Shown in pieces: positions 7,744 through 16,558 of a stretch of DNA of 46,376 nucleotides. The position numbers and the translations under genes were made by a program. Below the pieces are notes generated by a model. It saw only the letters and a program-made list of their open reading frames with translations. It made no database searches and was not told the origin of the DNA. This DNA is from Pseudomonadota bacterium. GTDB lineage: Bacteria > Bdellovibrionota > FAC87 > UBA2466. The stretch lies in assembly GCA_009927165.1 (NCBI GenBank), contig RFNO01000098.1:1-46376 (forward strand), written 5' to 3'. Positions within the stretch are counted from its first letter, which is position 1, and each line of letters starts with the position of its first letter.

Positions 7744-8130
7744 ATGGCTCTTCGGGTTCTTATTGTCGACGATTCGAAATCGGTTCGAAGACATATTAAA
7801 AGCTTATTGGAAGCCAGTGGTTGTCGTGTCATCACGGAAGCCCCTAATGGGCTGGAAGCCATTAATCAATACGTCCGCTACAAGCCTGACTTTGTCACAT
7901 TAGATCTCGTTATGCCGATTCTCGACGGGCTGTCTGCTTTAGAAGAAATTCGGAAATATGATCCGCATGCAAAAGTGATGGTAATCACATCGAGTTTAAG
8001 TAAAAAAATACAGGCCCAAGCCGAAGAGCTAGGTGTGGAAATTTTTGTTATCAAACCGGTGACTTTGGAAAAAATTCAAGCAGCTCTTCATCAATTAAAT
8101 TCACCCAAAAAGGTAGGGCAGTATGGGTGA
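7744..8130 (+). CDS. CheY-like single-domain response regulator
   Basis: A 128-residue receiver domain with no output domain. The acidic pair is D9/D10, the phospho-acceptor is D54 in VTLDLVMP, the switch residues are in VITSS (about 81-84), and the conserved lysine is K104 in VIKPV. The ATG at 7744 has a strong TTGGGGGA ribosome-binding site; a TTG 12 bases upstream is rejected. The stop overlaps the start of the CheA-like kinase gene by eight bases, so the two are translationally coupled and are almost certainly a cognate pair. Related stand-alone receivers act on flagellar motors or as phosphate carriers; no motor genes are nearby. Confidence 0.9.
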   Translation: MALRVLIVDDSKSVRRHIKSLLEASGCRVITEAPNGLEAINQYVRYKPDFVTLDLVMPILDGLSALEEIRKYDPHAKVMVITSSLSKKIQAQAEELGVEIFVIKPVTLEKIQAALHQLNSPKKVGQYG

Positions 8131-10816
8131 GCCACTTCTAAAAATTACTGAATCCAACAGCTCAGAAAGTTCTGAGTTTTCCTTTTCCAGTTTACTAACC
8201 AAAGTGCTCGTTGAATCTCTTTGTCCCCTAATAAAATCGCAAGTGGTTTTTGGAAAAATGGAAAAGCTTTCTTCAGAACAAGTGGTTGATTTTTGGGTGG
8301 ACGCAGTGGTGCGTGGTGACTTAGAGGGAAGAGTGGGGCTTTCGGCAGAAGGGGCTACTCTTATCGGAATTGCAAATCAATTAGGTTATCGAGATTCCTT
8401 CGGTAAACCCAATCTCAAGAATGCTCTGGCCGGTCTACATGAAGTTCTAATCTCGAATTTCGAGAAGCATTTTACAGAGGAAGACTTTCGCTGTGATCTC
8501 AAAAAAGGCACAGGATTGAGATTGAATTATCTCCTCAATCCTGTCTTGCAAGAGCTCTACTTCTGTCGAATCGAAACCAATTATGGAGTCTTAAGACTTT
8601 TTGTTTCATTAAATCCCACGTCAAAAGATTTGAAATCGGAACTTCTCAGTACCAAAAAAAGCGAAGAAACGAGAAAAATTCGCGTTTACGCCAGTCAGGT
8701 CGACACTTTTGCTGGGCATGTGAAAGAGATGGAAAGATTGGAATCTCGACTATTCCAAGGGCCCGAGGTAAGGGGCCAGCTTCGTTCCCAGATAAAAAAA
8801 ATGAAGCGAATGCTGCATCAACTGAAGACGGATTCATTAGATACGATCTTCATGCCAGCCCAAAAAATGTTAACTGAACTTTCAAAGCAGCAAGGAAAGC
8901 AAATTCAATTAGAAACCATTGGCACTTGGCTTCACTTAGATAAGACTCTACTTAACTTTTTATATGAACCCATTCTTCACTTGATTCGAAATTCGGTGGA
9001 TCACGGGATAGAAGAGCCACTTATGCGCGAACAAGCAGGAAAAAAAGCCCAAGCGCAAATCAAAATACTAGCGAGTTTCAATGAGGGTTGCTTACGCTTG
9101 CTCTTCACGGATGATGGTGCTGGTCTTAATTTTGGGGCCATCCGAGAAAAGTCGGTTATAAAGGGTATCTTTTCGGCTGAGGAAGCTAACTCAAAACCCA
9201 AAGAGGAACTGGCCCAGCTGATTTTTCAACCCGGTTTTTCGACGAGAAATCAAACCGGAATGATTTCCGGAAGAGGTTTGGGGTTGGATATAGTGAAAAA
9301 GTCTATGGAATCGATAGGTGGCACGATTCGTTTGCTTTCCACTTCTGGTCATGGAACGTCTTTTGAGATGTTAATACCCATCAATGAAGATTTTGCACCG
9401 GTTGAAAATAGGGCAGTACACTTACTATTAAAAGAAGAAGAAGAGAAAGCTCAGCTCATCGATGAATTGAAAGACTATCAGGATCGATTTACAAAAATAC
9501 TTCAAGCCCTCGATTCCGAGCGAACTCTGCAATCAGCTTATGAAGCTTATCGTATTGCTCATTTGATCAAGGGGCTTTGTGGATTTCTCGGTTGGCAAAG
9601 AGTTGTGAGTTTTATTTACCCACTTGAGGAAGTGTTAAAGCTGCTATCGGAAGAAAAACTCATTTTAGATGATCTGACTCTTCAAATCGTCAAAGATGCA
9701 GGTTATCAGCTTAAAGATTTTTGTGCAGCTTCGAGAACGGAAGGTTCATTTTCTCTAAACAAAGTGAGAAGAGCTGAAGCCAGACTTCTGCAGCTGATTT
9801 GGGGATCTGCAAAAAATGATGAAAAAACCCACCTCTTCCTTGGTAAATACCACTTGAGTGCTGTAGAGAATTATTTTTTGCCCCTTGCGAAGAATGGTTC
9901 TTTCAGCGTTCGACCCGAGTCGGATTTTTCCCGAGCCGTTGGTCTGTCTTTTGGAGCACTTGTTCAATTTAACGGAGATAGAAGAGGATTTGCCGGAATC
10001 TACCTGCCCGAACGAACTTTGAAAGAAGTTATTTATCCACTCATGAGTGGGTCTAAAGTGGCAGGTGGCAATAAGCGGGCCCTTTGGTCCTTGACTGAAT
10101 TTGGTAGTTTAATGGGGTCCCAGTTTGCGGAAAATTGCGCAAGGTCCGGAATTACTATTCAGCCCACCGCGCCTCTAACTTATTATGGTGCAGGTTCTCC
10201 GATGAGAATTTTGGGAGCTCCTACTTATTGTTTTGAATGTGAAATCAATGGGTATTCTTTTTTTCTGGCTGGAGACTTCCGGCTGCCTCAGGAACTCTCT
10301 GAGTCTGTGACTATCGAAGAAAATACGATACCTCCGATTTCTTTTGAGGGGCTTTCTCGCAGTATCGAAACTTGTTTCAACGATTATGATCTTAAGTTGC
10401 TCATGAGTGAGACTCCATCCCAATCTGATTTGGTGGGATTTGATGGTGGATTAACCGCAATGATTAGTTTGAATTGTGAAGATAAAAGGGCGCCCGATAC
10501 TGTTCTTTTTATGAGCTATGAGCCGACTGTCAGTCATCATTTGGTAGACCATATTTCTCGGTTGCTTCAAAAAGTAGGGAGCGAATCAGTCGATTTTTAC
10601 GAATCCTTAGGTGTAGTGAGCCAGAAGATGGCCGAGCATTTGAAATGTGAATTTGAGAAACGAAAAATTTCTGTGTCACTTGGTCGGCCCACTGTTTTTG
10701 TAGGAAAAGCCTATGTTGCTAATTTCAACCGCCTCTTTTTAACAAACAAACTAACTGGAAATTCTGAAAAAGGAAGAATTGAGGCCCAAATTCTCTTCAC
10801 TGAGTTTGTTGATTAA
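8123..10816 (+). CDS. CheA-class histidine kinase with C-terminal HPt and CheX/CheC-like regions
   Basis: An 897-residue multidomain kinase. Residues about 20-170 resemble a CheX/CheC-like domain (weak match). Residues about 200-260 are helical and end in a CheA-like dimerisation/P3-P4 junction. A clear CheA-type ATPase follows, with N box LIRNSVDHGIEEP (about 288-300), DDGAG (330-334) and SGRGLGLD (382-389). An HPt domain with AHLIKG, phosphorylatable H480, comes after the ATPase rather than before it. The remaining 350 residues look like one or two more degenerate CheX/CheC-like domains. No CheW-like P5 domain is visible. It should phosphorylate the coupled CheY. AGGG lies six bases before the ATG. 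Confidence 0.8.
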   Translation: MGEPLLKITESNSSESSEFSFSSLLTKVLVESLCPLIKSQVVFGKMEKLSSEQVVDFWVDAVVRGDLEGRVGLSAEGATLIGIANQLGYRDSFGKPNLKNALAGLHEVLISNFEKHFTEEDFRCDLKKGTGLRLNYLLNPVLQELYFCRIETNYGVLRLFVSLNPTSKDLKSELLSTKKSEETRKIRVYASQVDTFAGHVKEMERLESRLFQGPEVRGQLRSQIKKMKRMLHQLKTDSLDTIFMPAQKMLTELSKQQGKQIQLETIGTWLHLDKTLLNFLYEPILHLIRNSVDHGIEEPLMREQAGKKAQAQIKILASFNEGCLRLLFTDDGAGLNFGAIREKSVIKGIFSAEEANSKPKEELAQLIFQPGFSTRNQTGMISGRGLGLDIVKKSMESIGGTIRLLSTSGHGTSFEMLIPINEDFAPVENRAVHLLLKEEEEKAQLIDELKDYQDRFTKILQALDSERTLQSAYEAYRIAHLIKGLCGFLGWQRVVSFIYPLEEVLKLLSEEKLILDDLTLQIVKDAGYQLKDFCAASRTEGSFSLNKVRRAEARLLQLIWGSAKNDEKTHLFLGKYHLSAVENYFLPLAKNGSFSVRPESDFSRAVGLSFGALVQFNGDRRGFAGIYLPERTLKEVIYPLMSGSKVAGGNKRALWSLTEFGSLMGSQFAENCARSGITIQPTAPLTYYGAGSPMRILGAPTYCFECEINGYSFFLAGDFRLPQELSESVTIEENTIPPISFEGLSRSIETCFNDYDLKLLMSETPSQSDLVGFDGGLTAMISLNCEDKRAPDTVLFMSYEPTVSHHLVDHISRLLQKVGSESVDFYESLGVVSQKMAEHLKCEFEKRKISVSLGRPTVFVGKAYVANFNRLFLTNKLTGNSEKGRIEAQILFTEFVD

Positions 10817-10830
10817 GGAACAAAGGGTAC

Positions 10831-11832
10831 GTGAATAAAAAGAACCAAATTATTATAGGAGTAGTTGGGGTAGTCACAGTACTAATTGGTATATTATTTA
10901 CACAGCCTGCGGTTAGAGAATCTAGTGAATCTGGATCTGACACAGACGATAAGCGTGTGGTTGAAGAAAATCGAAAGCGAGTAAAAGAGCTCTATCAATC
11001 GCCGCGAGAGAGCCTGGCAGGAAAGGCCAAGGACCTTTCTCCCGATTGCCAGGAATTGTGGTCCGGTCTGCGGGGTCTGGATCTGCGAACCCTATCAAAA
11101 GACACTAAAAACATTCGTAATAAAAATTCGAGTGAGAAATGTAGTGCTATACCCCTTCCTTTGAAGGCAGTTCATGATTATTTCAATTCAGCGTGTAAGG
11201 AAGGTGCAGATCCGTCGGTCTGTTGGACTGCAATTTATCATTATCGAGCTGCAATTTCTGATTATCTGACAAAAGAAGTGCCTCTGTCCGAAATTAAAGA
11301 TCCGAGAATCCTGCTAGATAAAATGCTAGCGAATCGAGAAATTAATCCCGAGCTGAGTCTCAAAGCAGCTGAACGGCTGGCCGAAGTTGAGCCAAATTTG
11401 TATGAAGCCAGGAAAGCTCAAGTTTTGGGTAGACTGTTTTTAGCGACTAAAAAGCCTGAGCAATCTGAGAGTGCTTGGAATTCACTAGAAGACTCCATCC
11501 AAAAGGCCCGGGAGTTGAGCAAGCTTGATCCAGAACTGTTAGAAGCCGAATTGTATGCTGAAATTGCTCGCTCCTCATCGTGGGAACATGCGATTGATAA
11601 ATCTCAGGAAGTTGCAGAAGAGTTTCCGCAGGAATGGAGAGGCCCCTATTTCGCAGCATGGGGTTTGTTTAAAGAAGGACGCGGACAAGAAGCACTCGAC
11701 TATTTGCTGGAGGCCCAAAAGCGGGATCCTCAAAATCAACGAGTGAAATTGGCTATTGAAGGAATAAAAAAAGGAGATGCCAACCCGTTTCAGGTCAACA
11801 TCTCCTACAATGATTTAAGTCAATATGATTAG
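10831..11832 (+). CDS. Membrane-anchored TPR-like protein
   Basis: A 333-residue protein starting with GTG, with AGGG upstream. Residues 7-24 form one hydrophobic segment, probably an uncleaved N-terminal anchor with the rest in the periplasm. Residues about 170-320 are helical with a repeat pattern typical of tetratricopeptide repeats (segments such as AAWGLFKEGRGQEALDYL). TPR proteins act as scaffolds. It follows the CheA-like kinase gene by 14 bases and may belong to the same signalling unit. Its stop overlaps the convergent YPAP-repeat gene by four bases. No specific family was recognised. Confidence 0.65.
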   Translation: MNKKNQIIIGVVGVVTVLIGILFTQPAVRESSESGSDTDDKRVVEENRKRVKELYQSPRESLAGKAKDLSPDCQELWSGLRGLDLRTLSKDTKNIRNKNSSEKCSAIPLPLKAVHDYFNSACKEGADPSVCWTAIYHYRAAISDYLTKEVPLSEIKDPRILLDKMLANREINPELSLKAAERLAEVEPNLYEARKAQVLGRLFLATKKPEQSESAWNSLEDSIQKARELSKLDPELLEAELYAEIARSSSWEHAIDKSQEVAEEFPQEWRGPYFAAWGLFKEGRGQEALDYLLEAQKRDPQNQRVKLAIEGIKKGDANPFQVNISYNDLSQYD

Positions 11833-12104
11833 CGGCAAACCAATTGATTTTGGTAAGTCGTTACCCAGGCTAATCTCCAAGCTCCAAAAGGACCTTGTAC
11901 CCACTGCCAAGCAGAAACAGGTACCGATACCCAAGTGCAATTAGGAGCAACTGGATAAACCGGAACCACTGGAGCTGGATAAGTCACTACAGGAGCCGGA
12001 TAGGCTACTATAGGAGCTGGATATACAGGGACTACGTATTGAGCTTGAGAAACTGAACCGATCAGCATTCCGAAAGCCACTGCTACGAACGCTAAGTTTT
12101 TCAT
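11829..12104 (-). CDS. Small exported YPAP-repeat protein
   Basis: This 91-residue protein has a clear signal peptide (MKNLAFVAVAFGMLIG, cleavage probably after SQA). About four tandem copies of a Y-P-A-P-[VI]-V unit span roughly residues 27-52. A C-terminal domain with W/Q residues and two cysteines (NCTW and VCR at the end) could form a disulfide. It resembles the many small Pro/Tyr-rich exported proteins of unknown role in deltaproteobacteria. GGAGG seven bases before the ATG is a strong ribosome-binding site, so expression may be high. Function unknown. Confidence 0.7.
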   Translation of the reverse strand: MKNLAFVAVAFGMLIGSVSQAQYVVPVYPAPIVAYPAPVVTYPAPVVPVYPVAPNCTWVSVPVSAWQWVQGPFGAWRLAWVTTYQNQLVCR

Positions 12105-12138
12105 AAGAATACCTCCGTAAATAACTTCCTACTTCCCC

Positions 12139-12168
12139 TGTATTGCGCCAAGCGTTATAAAAAGTCAA
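12139..12168 (-). promoter_or_regulatory. Candidate promoter for the YPAP-repeat gene
   Basis: On the minus strand a TTGACT box (12163-12168) and an AATACA box (12139-12144) are separated by 18 bases, about 35 bases before the ATG. The -35 box is strong and the -10 box weak. Confidence 0.4.
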
Positions 12169-12187
12169 AGAAGAAACAAAGTATTTT

Positions 12188-13066
12188 TTAGACCAGGTCG
12201 TAATTTCGATATTCGCCGATTCGATAAGGAACGAGTTTTTCCCAGAGCACAGTGAGTGCGTTTTTTAGCTCTCTTCTATTCCAAAGCCGCTTGCAGAGTT
12301 GGGGATTGACGTATTCAGGGTTCTTTTTCACCCGTTCAGTCATCAATTGAGGGTGAGAACCTTTAAAAGGAGCTAGACCAAACGTCTTAACTATTTGATA
12401 TGATTGAATAGTTCTTTTTGCATCTTCGCCCCACCACTGAGACATCTGTTCGGCTTTTGCTTGCAGACTTTTTTGAGTTCTGACGTGTCCATAATGAAAC
12501 ACACGAGCTCCCGATTTCATTGCTTTTAGGCGGTTTCCTTGCTTTCTAAACCCCTGGGCGTCCCGGTAAGATTCAATTCCCCGGCCTTTTTTAAAAGCTC
12601 TGACTTCTCTTCGGTACCAGTTGCGTCCGCGACTGATGTAGCTGAAATTGCCGTAGAAATGTAAGTAATCGAAAACGATTCCATCTACTTCTTCTAAGGA
12701 ATCTGCTTGAGACATTGCTTTTCTAATGAGTGATAAATCAGCTTCGTGGACAACTTCGTCAGCCTGAATGTAAATCAGCCACTTCCCCTGACAGGCATGC
12801 AGGGCAGAGTCTGTTTGAGCTTTCAACTGATATCCACCGGATTGATTTTCTCGGGTCCAAACCCTTCGGATAATTTTGACCGTATCTGGATATTCTTTTT
12901 GTAAAGTTTGGCAGATCTCCAGCGTGCGATCATCCGAATCACCACAATTAATCACAAACTCATCGCATAGGGGCAGAACGGAAAGAACTGATTCTCGAAA
13001 AGGAAAGTCGAGTAATTCAGCATTTCGGACAATCGTGAATCCGCTCGTGGTGATTGATTTACTCAT
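12188..13066 (-). CDS. Family 2 glycosyltransferase
   Basis: A 292-residue GT-A type glycosyltransferase. The N-terminus FTIVRNAELLDFPF and the motif INCGDSDDRT are typical of WaaE/GT2-like enzymes, and IYIQADEVVH carries the DxD-equivalent metal site (Q-A-D-E). There is no membrane segment, so it probably acts at the cytoplasmic face on lipopolysaccharide or exopolysaccharide. It starts five bases after the ychF stop with no clear ribosome-binding site and may rely on coupling to ychF. Donor and acceptor sugars cannot be predicted. Confidence 0.8.
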   Translation of the reverse strand: MSKSITTSGFTIVRNAELLDFPFRESVLSVLPLCDEFVINCGDSDDRTLEICQTLQKEYPDTVKIIRRVWTRENQSGGYQLKAQTDSALHACQGKWLIYIQADEVVHEADLSLIRKAMSQADSLEEVDGIVFDYLHFYGNFSYISRGRNWYRREVRAFKKGRGIESYRDAQGFRKQGNRLKAMKSGARVFHYGHVRTQKSLQAKAEQMSQWWGEDAKRTIQSYQIVKTFGLAPFKGSHPQLMTERVKKNPEYVNPQLCKRLWNRRELKNALTVLWEKLVPYRIGEYRNYDLV

Positions 13067-13071
13067 GATAG

Positions 13072-14160
13072 CTAAACATTAAATCGGAAAAGCAGGACAT
13101 CGCCCTTTTGAACCACGTAATCTTTACCTTCTTGTCGGTAAAGGCCGTTTTCCTTGATTTTTTGTTCCGAACCTAAAGCCAAAAGGTCGTCACTTCTGTA
13201 ACATTCAGCGCAAATGAATCCCTTTTCAAAATCCGAATGAATCACTCCAGCTGCCTGTGGTGCTTTGGTTCCAATGGGGATAGTCCACGAACGGGCTTCT
13301 TTGGGTCCCAAAGTGTAATAGTTAACTAGACCCAAAAGTTCGAAAGTTGCCCGAATAAAACGATGAAGACCTGGTTCTTCAAGTCCCAAGCCCTGCAAGT
13401 ATTCGGCTCTTTCATTTTCCGGCAATTGGGCGATTTCAGACTCTAGTGCACAATCGATGACCGTTAACTTAGCACTTTCTGCTTGTGCAATTTTTTCTAC
13501 TTTTTCAACGTGTGCTTTTTCCTCTGGTTTTCCCGTCGAGTTAGCGACATACAAAACGGGCTTGAAGGTCAGTAGAAAAAGCTGGGCAATGCGATGAACG
13601 TCTTTTGGCTCAATGGGAAAAGAACGTGCTGGTTTTCCAGCATTCATATGGCTTCTGAGAGCTTCAAAAATTTCCATATTTCTTCTGGCTTCTTTATCAC
13701 CAGACTTGGCAACTCTTTGGTCCTTATCGATACGTTTTTCGAGACTCTCCATGTCAGCTAGCAAGAGCTCGGTATTGATTACTTCGATATCTCGTTCTGG
13801 GTTTACGCTACCATCCACGTGAACAATATCTTCGTTCTCAAAGCATCGAACGAGTTGAACGATTGCATCTACTTCACGAATGTGATGGAGAAACTTATTT
13901 CCCAAGCCTTCTCCTTTGCTAGCTCCTTTAACGATTCCAGCAATGTCGACAATCTGAGTGGCAGCAGGGATAACTTTTTGTGATTTCATGATATCCGCAA
14001 TTTTGTGAAGTCTAGGATCGGGAACCTCGACAACCCCCACATTCGGTTCAATAGTGCAAAAGGGGTAATTCGCAGCTTCAGCTTTTGCGGAGCCGAGGGC
14101 GTTAAATAGAGTAGATTTTCCAACGTTGGGTAAACCAACGATTCCACATTTTAAGCTCAT
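13072..14160 (-). CDS. ychF: Ribosome-binding ATPase YchF (Obg-like)
   Basis: A 362-residue protein with GLPNVGKST (P loop), the switch segment YPFCTIEPNVG, QIVDIAGIVKGASKGEGLG (G3) and a C-terminal TGS-like region with AGVIHSDFEKGFI. YchF is a universally conserved P-loop protein that hydrolyses ATP rather than GTP and binds ribosomes, with roles in translation and oxidative stress. The length is normal. The start overlaps the pth stop by four bases (ATGA type), an arrangement found in many bacteria. Confidence 0.96.
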   Translation of the reverse strand: MSLKCGIVGLPNVGKSTLFNALGSAKAEAANYPFCTIEPNVGVVEVPDPRLHKIADIMKSQKVIPAATQIVDIAGIVKGASKGEGLGNKFLHHIREVDAIVQLVRCFENEDIVHVDGSVNPERDIEVINTELLLADMESLEKRIDKDQRVAKSGDKEARRNMEIFEALRSHMNAGKPARSFPIEPKDVHRIAQLFLLTFKPVLYVANSTGKPEEKAHVEKVEKIAQAESAKLTVIDCALESEIAQLPENERAEYLQGLGLEEPGLHRFIRATFELLGLVNYYTLGPKEARSWTIPIGTKAPQAAGVIHSDFEKGFICAECYRSDDLLALGSEQKIKENGLYRQEGKDYVVQKGDVLLFRFNV

Positions 14161-14747
14161 GGATTCTTTCTTTGGTTAAAAGTGTTCATTGCTTTCTGTA
14201 AACCATCTTTAAGTACAGCTTCTACGGCATCTGCCGCTTGGGTAACGGCGTTTCGATAAACTTCTCGTTCCTCGTGCGGAATGGCCGCTAACACATGTAC
14301 ATCGGCAGGAAGAGTCGTCGATCTCCCGATACCGACTCTTAGTCGTGCATAACTCTCACTGCCGAGGCACTCTGTGATCGATTTCAAGCCATTGTGGCCT
14401 CCAGAGCCCCCAGACAATCTAATCCTTAATACTCCCGGTGATAGATCCAAATCATCGCTAATGACTAACACATGTGTTTCAACTGGGATCTTAAAAAAAC
14501 TTACAGCTTCGTGAACTGCTTCGCCCGAGTGATTCATATAAGTCTGCGGTTTTAAGAGCAAAGCTTTGATGGATTCTCTTTGGACTTCGACGGCGAGAGC
14601 TTTGAACTTTTTTTGGAAAGCTCCGCAACCCCACCGTCTGGCAAGTTCGTCAACGACCTGAAAGCCAATATTATGCCGCGTGTTTTCGTATTTGGTTCCC
14701 GGATTCCCGAGACCAACCACCAAAAATCGCGAACCGTCCAAAACCAC
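14157..14747 (-). CDS. pth: Peptidyl-tRNA hydrolase
   Basis: A 196-residue enzyme with VGLGNPGTKYENTRHNIGF at the N-terminus (catalytic histidine in TRHN), LLKPQTYMNHSGE, the aspartate in ISDDLDL, and GGHNGLKS. It releases tRNA from prematurely terminated peptidyl-tRNA. The start is a GTG at 14745-14747, 24 bases after the rplY stop. An alternative start a few codons inside is possible because family members usually begin just before the first beta strand. Confidence 0.96.
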   Translation of the reverse strand: MVLDGSRFLVVGLGNPGTKYENTRHNIGFQVVDELARRWGCGAFQKKFKALAVEVQRESIKALLLKPQTYMNHSGEAVHEAVSFFKIPVETHVLVISDDLDLSPGVLRIRLSGGSGGHNGLKSITECLGSESYARLRVGIGRSTTLPADVHVLAAIPHEEREVYRNAVTQAADAVEAVLKDGLQKAMNTFNQRKNP

Positions 14748-14771
14748 CTCGATAACAAAGAAGAAAGAGAA

Positions 14772-15443
14772 TTACTTCTTCTTTTCTTCTTTCTTCTCTG
14801 CACCAGCTTCGGCTTCGGCTTCTGGCTTCTTTGCTGTGATCACTTCTGGCTCTGCAGAAGCTGTCAATGCAGGAGTTGCTTCTTCTTCTTTTGCAGGAGG
14901 CACAACCCCAACTAAAGTTGGGTTGGTGTGACTGACTTTTTCAATGCCAGCTGGAAGTGCAAGCTGGTCTAAGTGAATGGAATCTCCAATCTGAAGCGCA
15001 CTCACATCGACGTCAATATGCTTTGGAATAGCTGTGGGTAAACAACGAATGGCGATGTTTCGTTCAACGATATTCAAAACGCCACCTTCTCCAACCCCTG
15101 CAGCTTTACCGACGAAATTAAGAAGCACAGTGACTTCAATTTTCTTATTGATGTCAATTTCTAGGAAATCGACGTGTAGAAGTTCGCGGCTTACGGGATC
15201 AATCATGTAATCCTTAATCAAAGCATAACGGCCCTCTAATCCTTCGCCTTTCAGATTTAGAGTTTTGTTTCGGCCGCCTTCTTCCAAAAGGAGCTTTTTA
15301 ACTGGGCGTGGATCGACAGTAACAGTCATGCTTTTGCCCAGACCGTAAACGACTCCAGGTAATTTGCCCATGGCGCGCAATTTTCTGGTTACGCTTTTGC
15401 CGGTACCGTTTCTCATTTCTACATTGAGATTTAATTGTTCCAT
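14772..15443 (-). CDS. rplY: 50S ribosomal protein L25, long CTC form
   Basis: A 223-residue CTC-type L25. The N-terminal 5S rRNA-binding domain contains the family pattern GKSVTRKLR and GKLPGVVYG. A beta domain follows (VDFLEIDINK, DVSALQIGDSIHLDQL), and the last 45 residues are a low-complexity Ala/Glu/Lys tail. Position and order (prs, rplY, pth, ychF) match the common bacterial arrangement. AGG lies seven bases before the ATG. The acidic-basic tail is longer than in E. coli L25, which lacks the C-terminal domain. Confidence 0.95.
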   Translation of the reverse strand: MEQLNLNVEMRNGTGKSVTRKLRAMGKLPGVVYGLGKSMTVTVDPRPVKKLLLEEGGRNKTLNLKGEGLEGRYALIKDYMIDPVSRELLHVDFLEIDINKKIEVTVLLNFVGKAAGVGEGGVLNIVERNIAIRCLPTAIPKHIDVDVSALQIGDSIHLDQLALPAGIEKVSHTNPTLVGVVPPAKEEEATPALTASAEPEVITAKKPEAEAEAGAEKKEEKKK

Positions 15444-15461
15444 AAGTTACCTACTTTCCTA

Positions 15462-16427
15462 TTAATCAAAAAGACTGCTCACAGACTCCTTCATGTGAAC
15501 TCTTCTAATTGCTTCTGCCAAAACGTTTGCGACTGATAAACAGCTTACTTTAGATAGTTTGTCCATTTGGGGTGAGAGCGGAATGGTATCGGTACAAATG
15601 ACTTCCCTCAATTGGCTATCTTGAATTCTTTCAAAGGCCGTGCCCGAAAAAACGCCGTGAGTACAAGCGGCACTAACCGTTTCAGCTCCTTTTTCCATAA
15701 GGACATTGGTCGCTTGAATAAGAGTACCAGCTGTATCAATCATGTCGTCAACAATGACGGCATGTCTGCCTTTTACATCACCGATCACGTTCATTGCTTG
15801 AGCTTCATTAGGACGCAATCTTCGTTTGTCGATAATCGCAAGTCCACAGTCTAGTCGTTTTGCATAAGCTCGTGCTCTTTCCACACCTCCAGCATCGGGA
15901 GAAACAACGACAACCTTTGATAAATCGTAATGCTGACGAATATGGTTCAAAATAACTGGTTTCGCATAAAGATGATCAAAAGGGATATTGAAAAATCCTT
16001 GAATCTGGCTTGCATGCAGATCCATGGCAATAACTCGATCTACTCCAGCAGCTGTCAGTAAATCTGCAACCAGCTTTGCTGTAATAGGTACTCGCGGCTG
16101 TACTTTTCGGTCCTGTCTTGCGTAGCCATAATAGGGCATAACCGCCGTGATTGACTGACAAGAGGAACGCTTTAAAGCATCGGTCATAATGAGCAGTTCC
16201 ATCAAACTGTCGTTTACAGGGTGTGAAATGGGTTGAACCACAAAAGTATCGCAACCTCTCACACTTTCATGAACTTCAACAAATATTTCCCCATCTGAAA
16301 ATCGGCGCACTTCTGCCTGCGCTAACTGGGTTCCCAAATGATCAGCAATGGACTTTGCCAAAGGGACGTTGGCTGAACAGGAAAATAACTTAAAGGTATC
16401 TCCTGAATTGTGGACTGCGCTTGGCAT
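15462..16427 (-). CDS. prs: Ribose-phosphate pyrophosphokinase
   Basis: The 321-residue product matches PRPP synthetase. It has the [11 protein letters not shown] flexible loop, [11 protein letters not shown] (ATP loop), [16 protein letters not shown], and [12 protein letters not shown], which is the PRPP/ribose-5-phosphate site. It makes PRPP for nucleotide, histidine and tryptophan synthesis. The ATG at 16425-16427 gives normal family length; an in-frame TTG 99 bases upstream lies beyond the promoter and is rejected. No Shine-Dalgarno sequence is visible. The promoter at 16439-16467 predicts a leader of only about five bases. Confidence 0.95.
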   Translation of the reverse strand: MPSAVHNSGDTFKLFSCSANVPLAKSIADHLGTQLAQAEVRRFSDGEIFVEVHESVRGCDTFVVQPISHPVNDSLMELLIMTDALKRSSCQSITAVMPYYGYARQDRKVQPRVPITAKLVADLLTAAGVDRVIAMDLHASQIQGFFNIPFDHLYAKPVILNHIRQHYDLSKVVVVSPDAGGVERARAYAKRLDCGLAIIDKRRLRPNEAQAMNVIGDVKGRHAVIVDDMIDTAGTLIQATNVLMEKGAETVSAACTHGVFSGTAFERIQDSQLREVICTDTIPLSPQMDKLSKVSCLSVANVLAEAIRRVHMKESVSSLFD

Positions 16428-16438
16428 ATAGGGGCGCC

Positions 16439-16467
16439 ATGCTATGAAATTTTTCCAATAATTACAA
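16439..16467 (-). promoter_or_regulatory. Promoter of the prs-rplY-pth-ychF operon
   Basis: On the minus strand TTGTAA (16462-16467) and TAGCAT (16439-16444) are separated by exactly 17 bases. Each matches the sigma70 consensus at four of six positions. The predicted transcription start is about five bases before the prs ATG. Confidence 0.5.
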
Positions 16468-16514
16468 CGCGTTTTTACCCTAAGCCGCAGGAAGTCGTGG
16501 CCCGGTGGGGCGTG

Positions 16515-16544
16515 AAAAATAAGCAAGTAATAACCATTGCTTAT
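16515..16544 (-). terminator. Intrinsic terminator after the exported-protein gene
   Basis: On the minus strand ATAAGCAA and TTGCTTAT form a perfect 8-bp stem with a 10-base loop, followed directly by TTTT (further extended as TTTTTCA). It lies 15 bases after the stop of the gene at 16559-17365 and upstream of the prs promoter, so it separates the two units. Confidence 0.75.
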
Positions 16545-16558
16545 GTGTGGTTGGCGAT

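Noticed and set aside
14580-14931. Plus-strand Phe/Cys/Ser-rich frames over rplY and pth
   Set aside because: They are shadows of the low-complexity Ala/Glu/Lys tail of L25 on the other strand.
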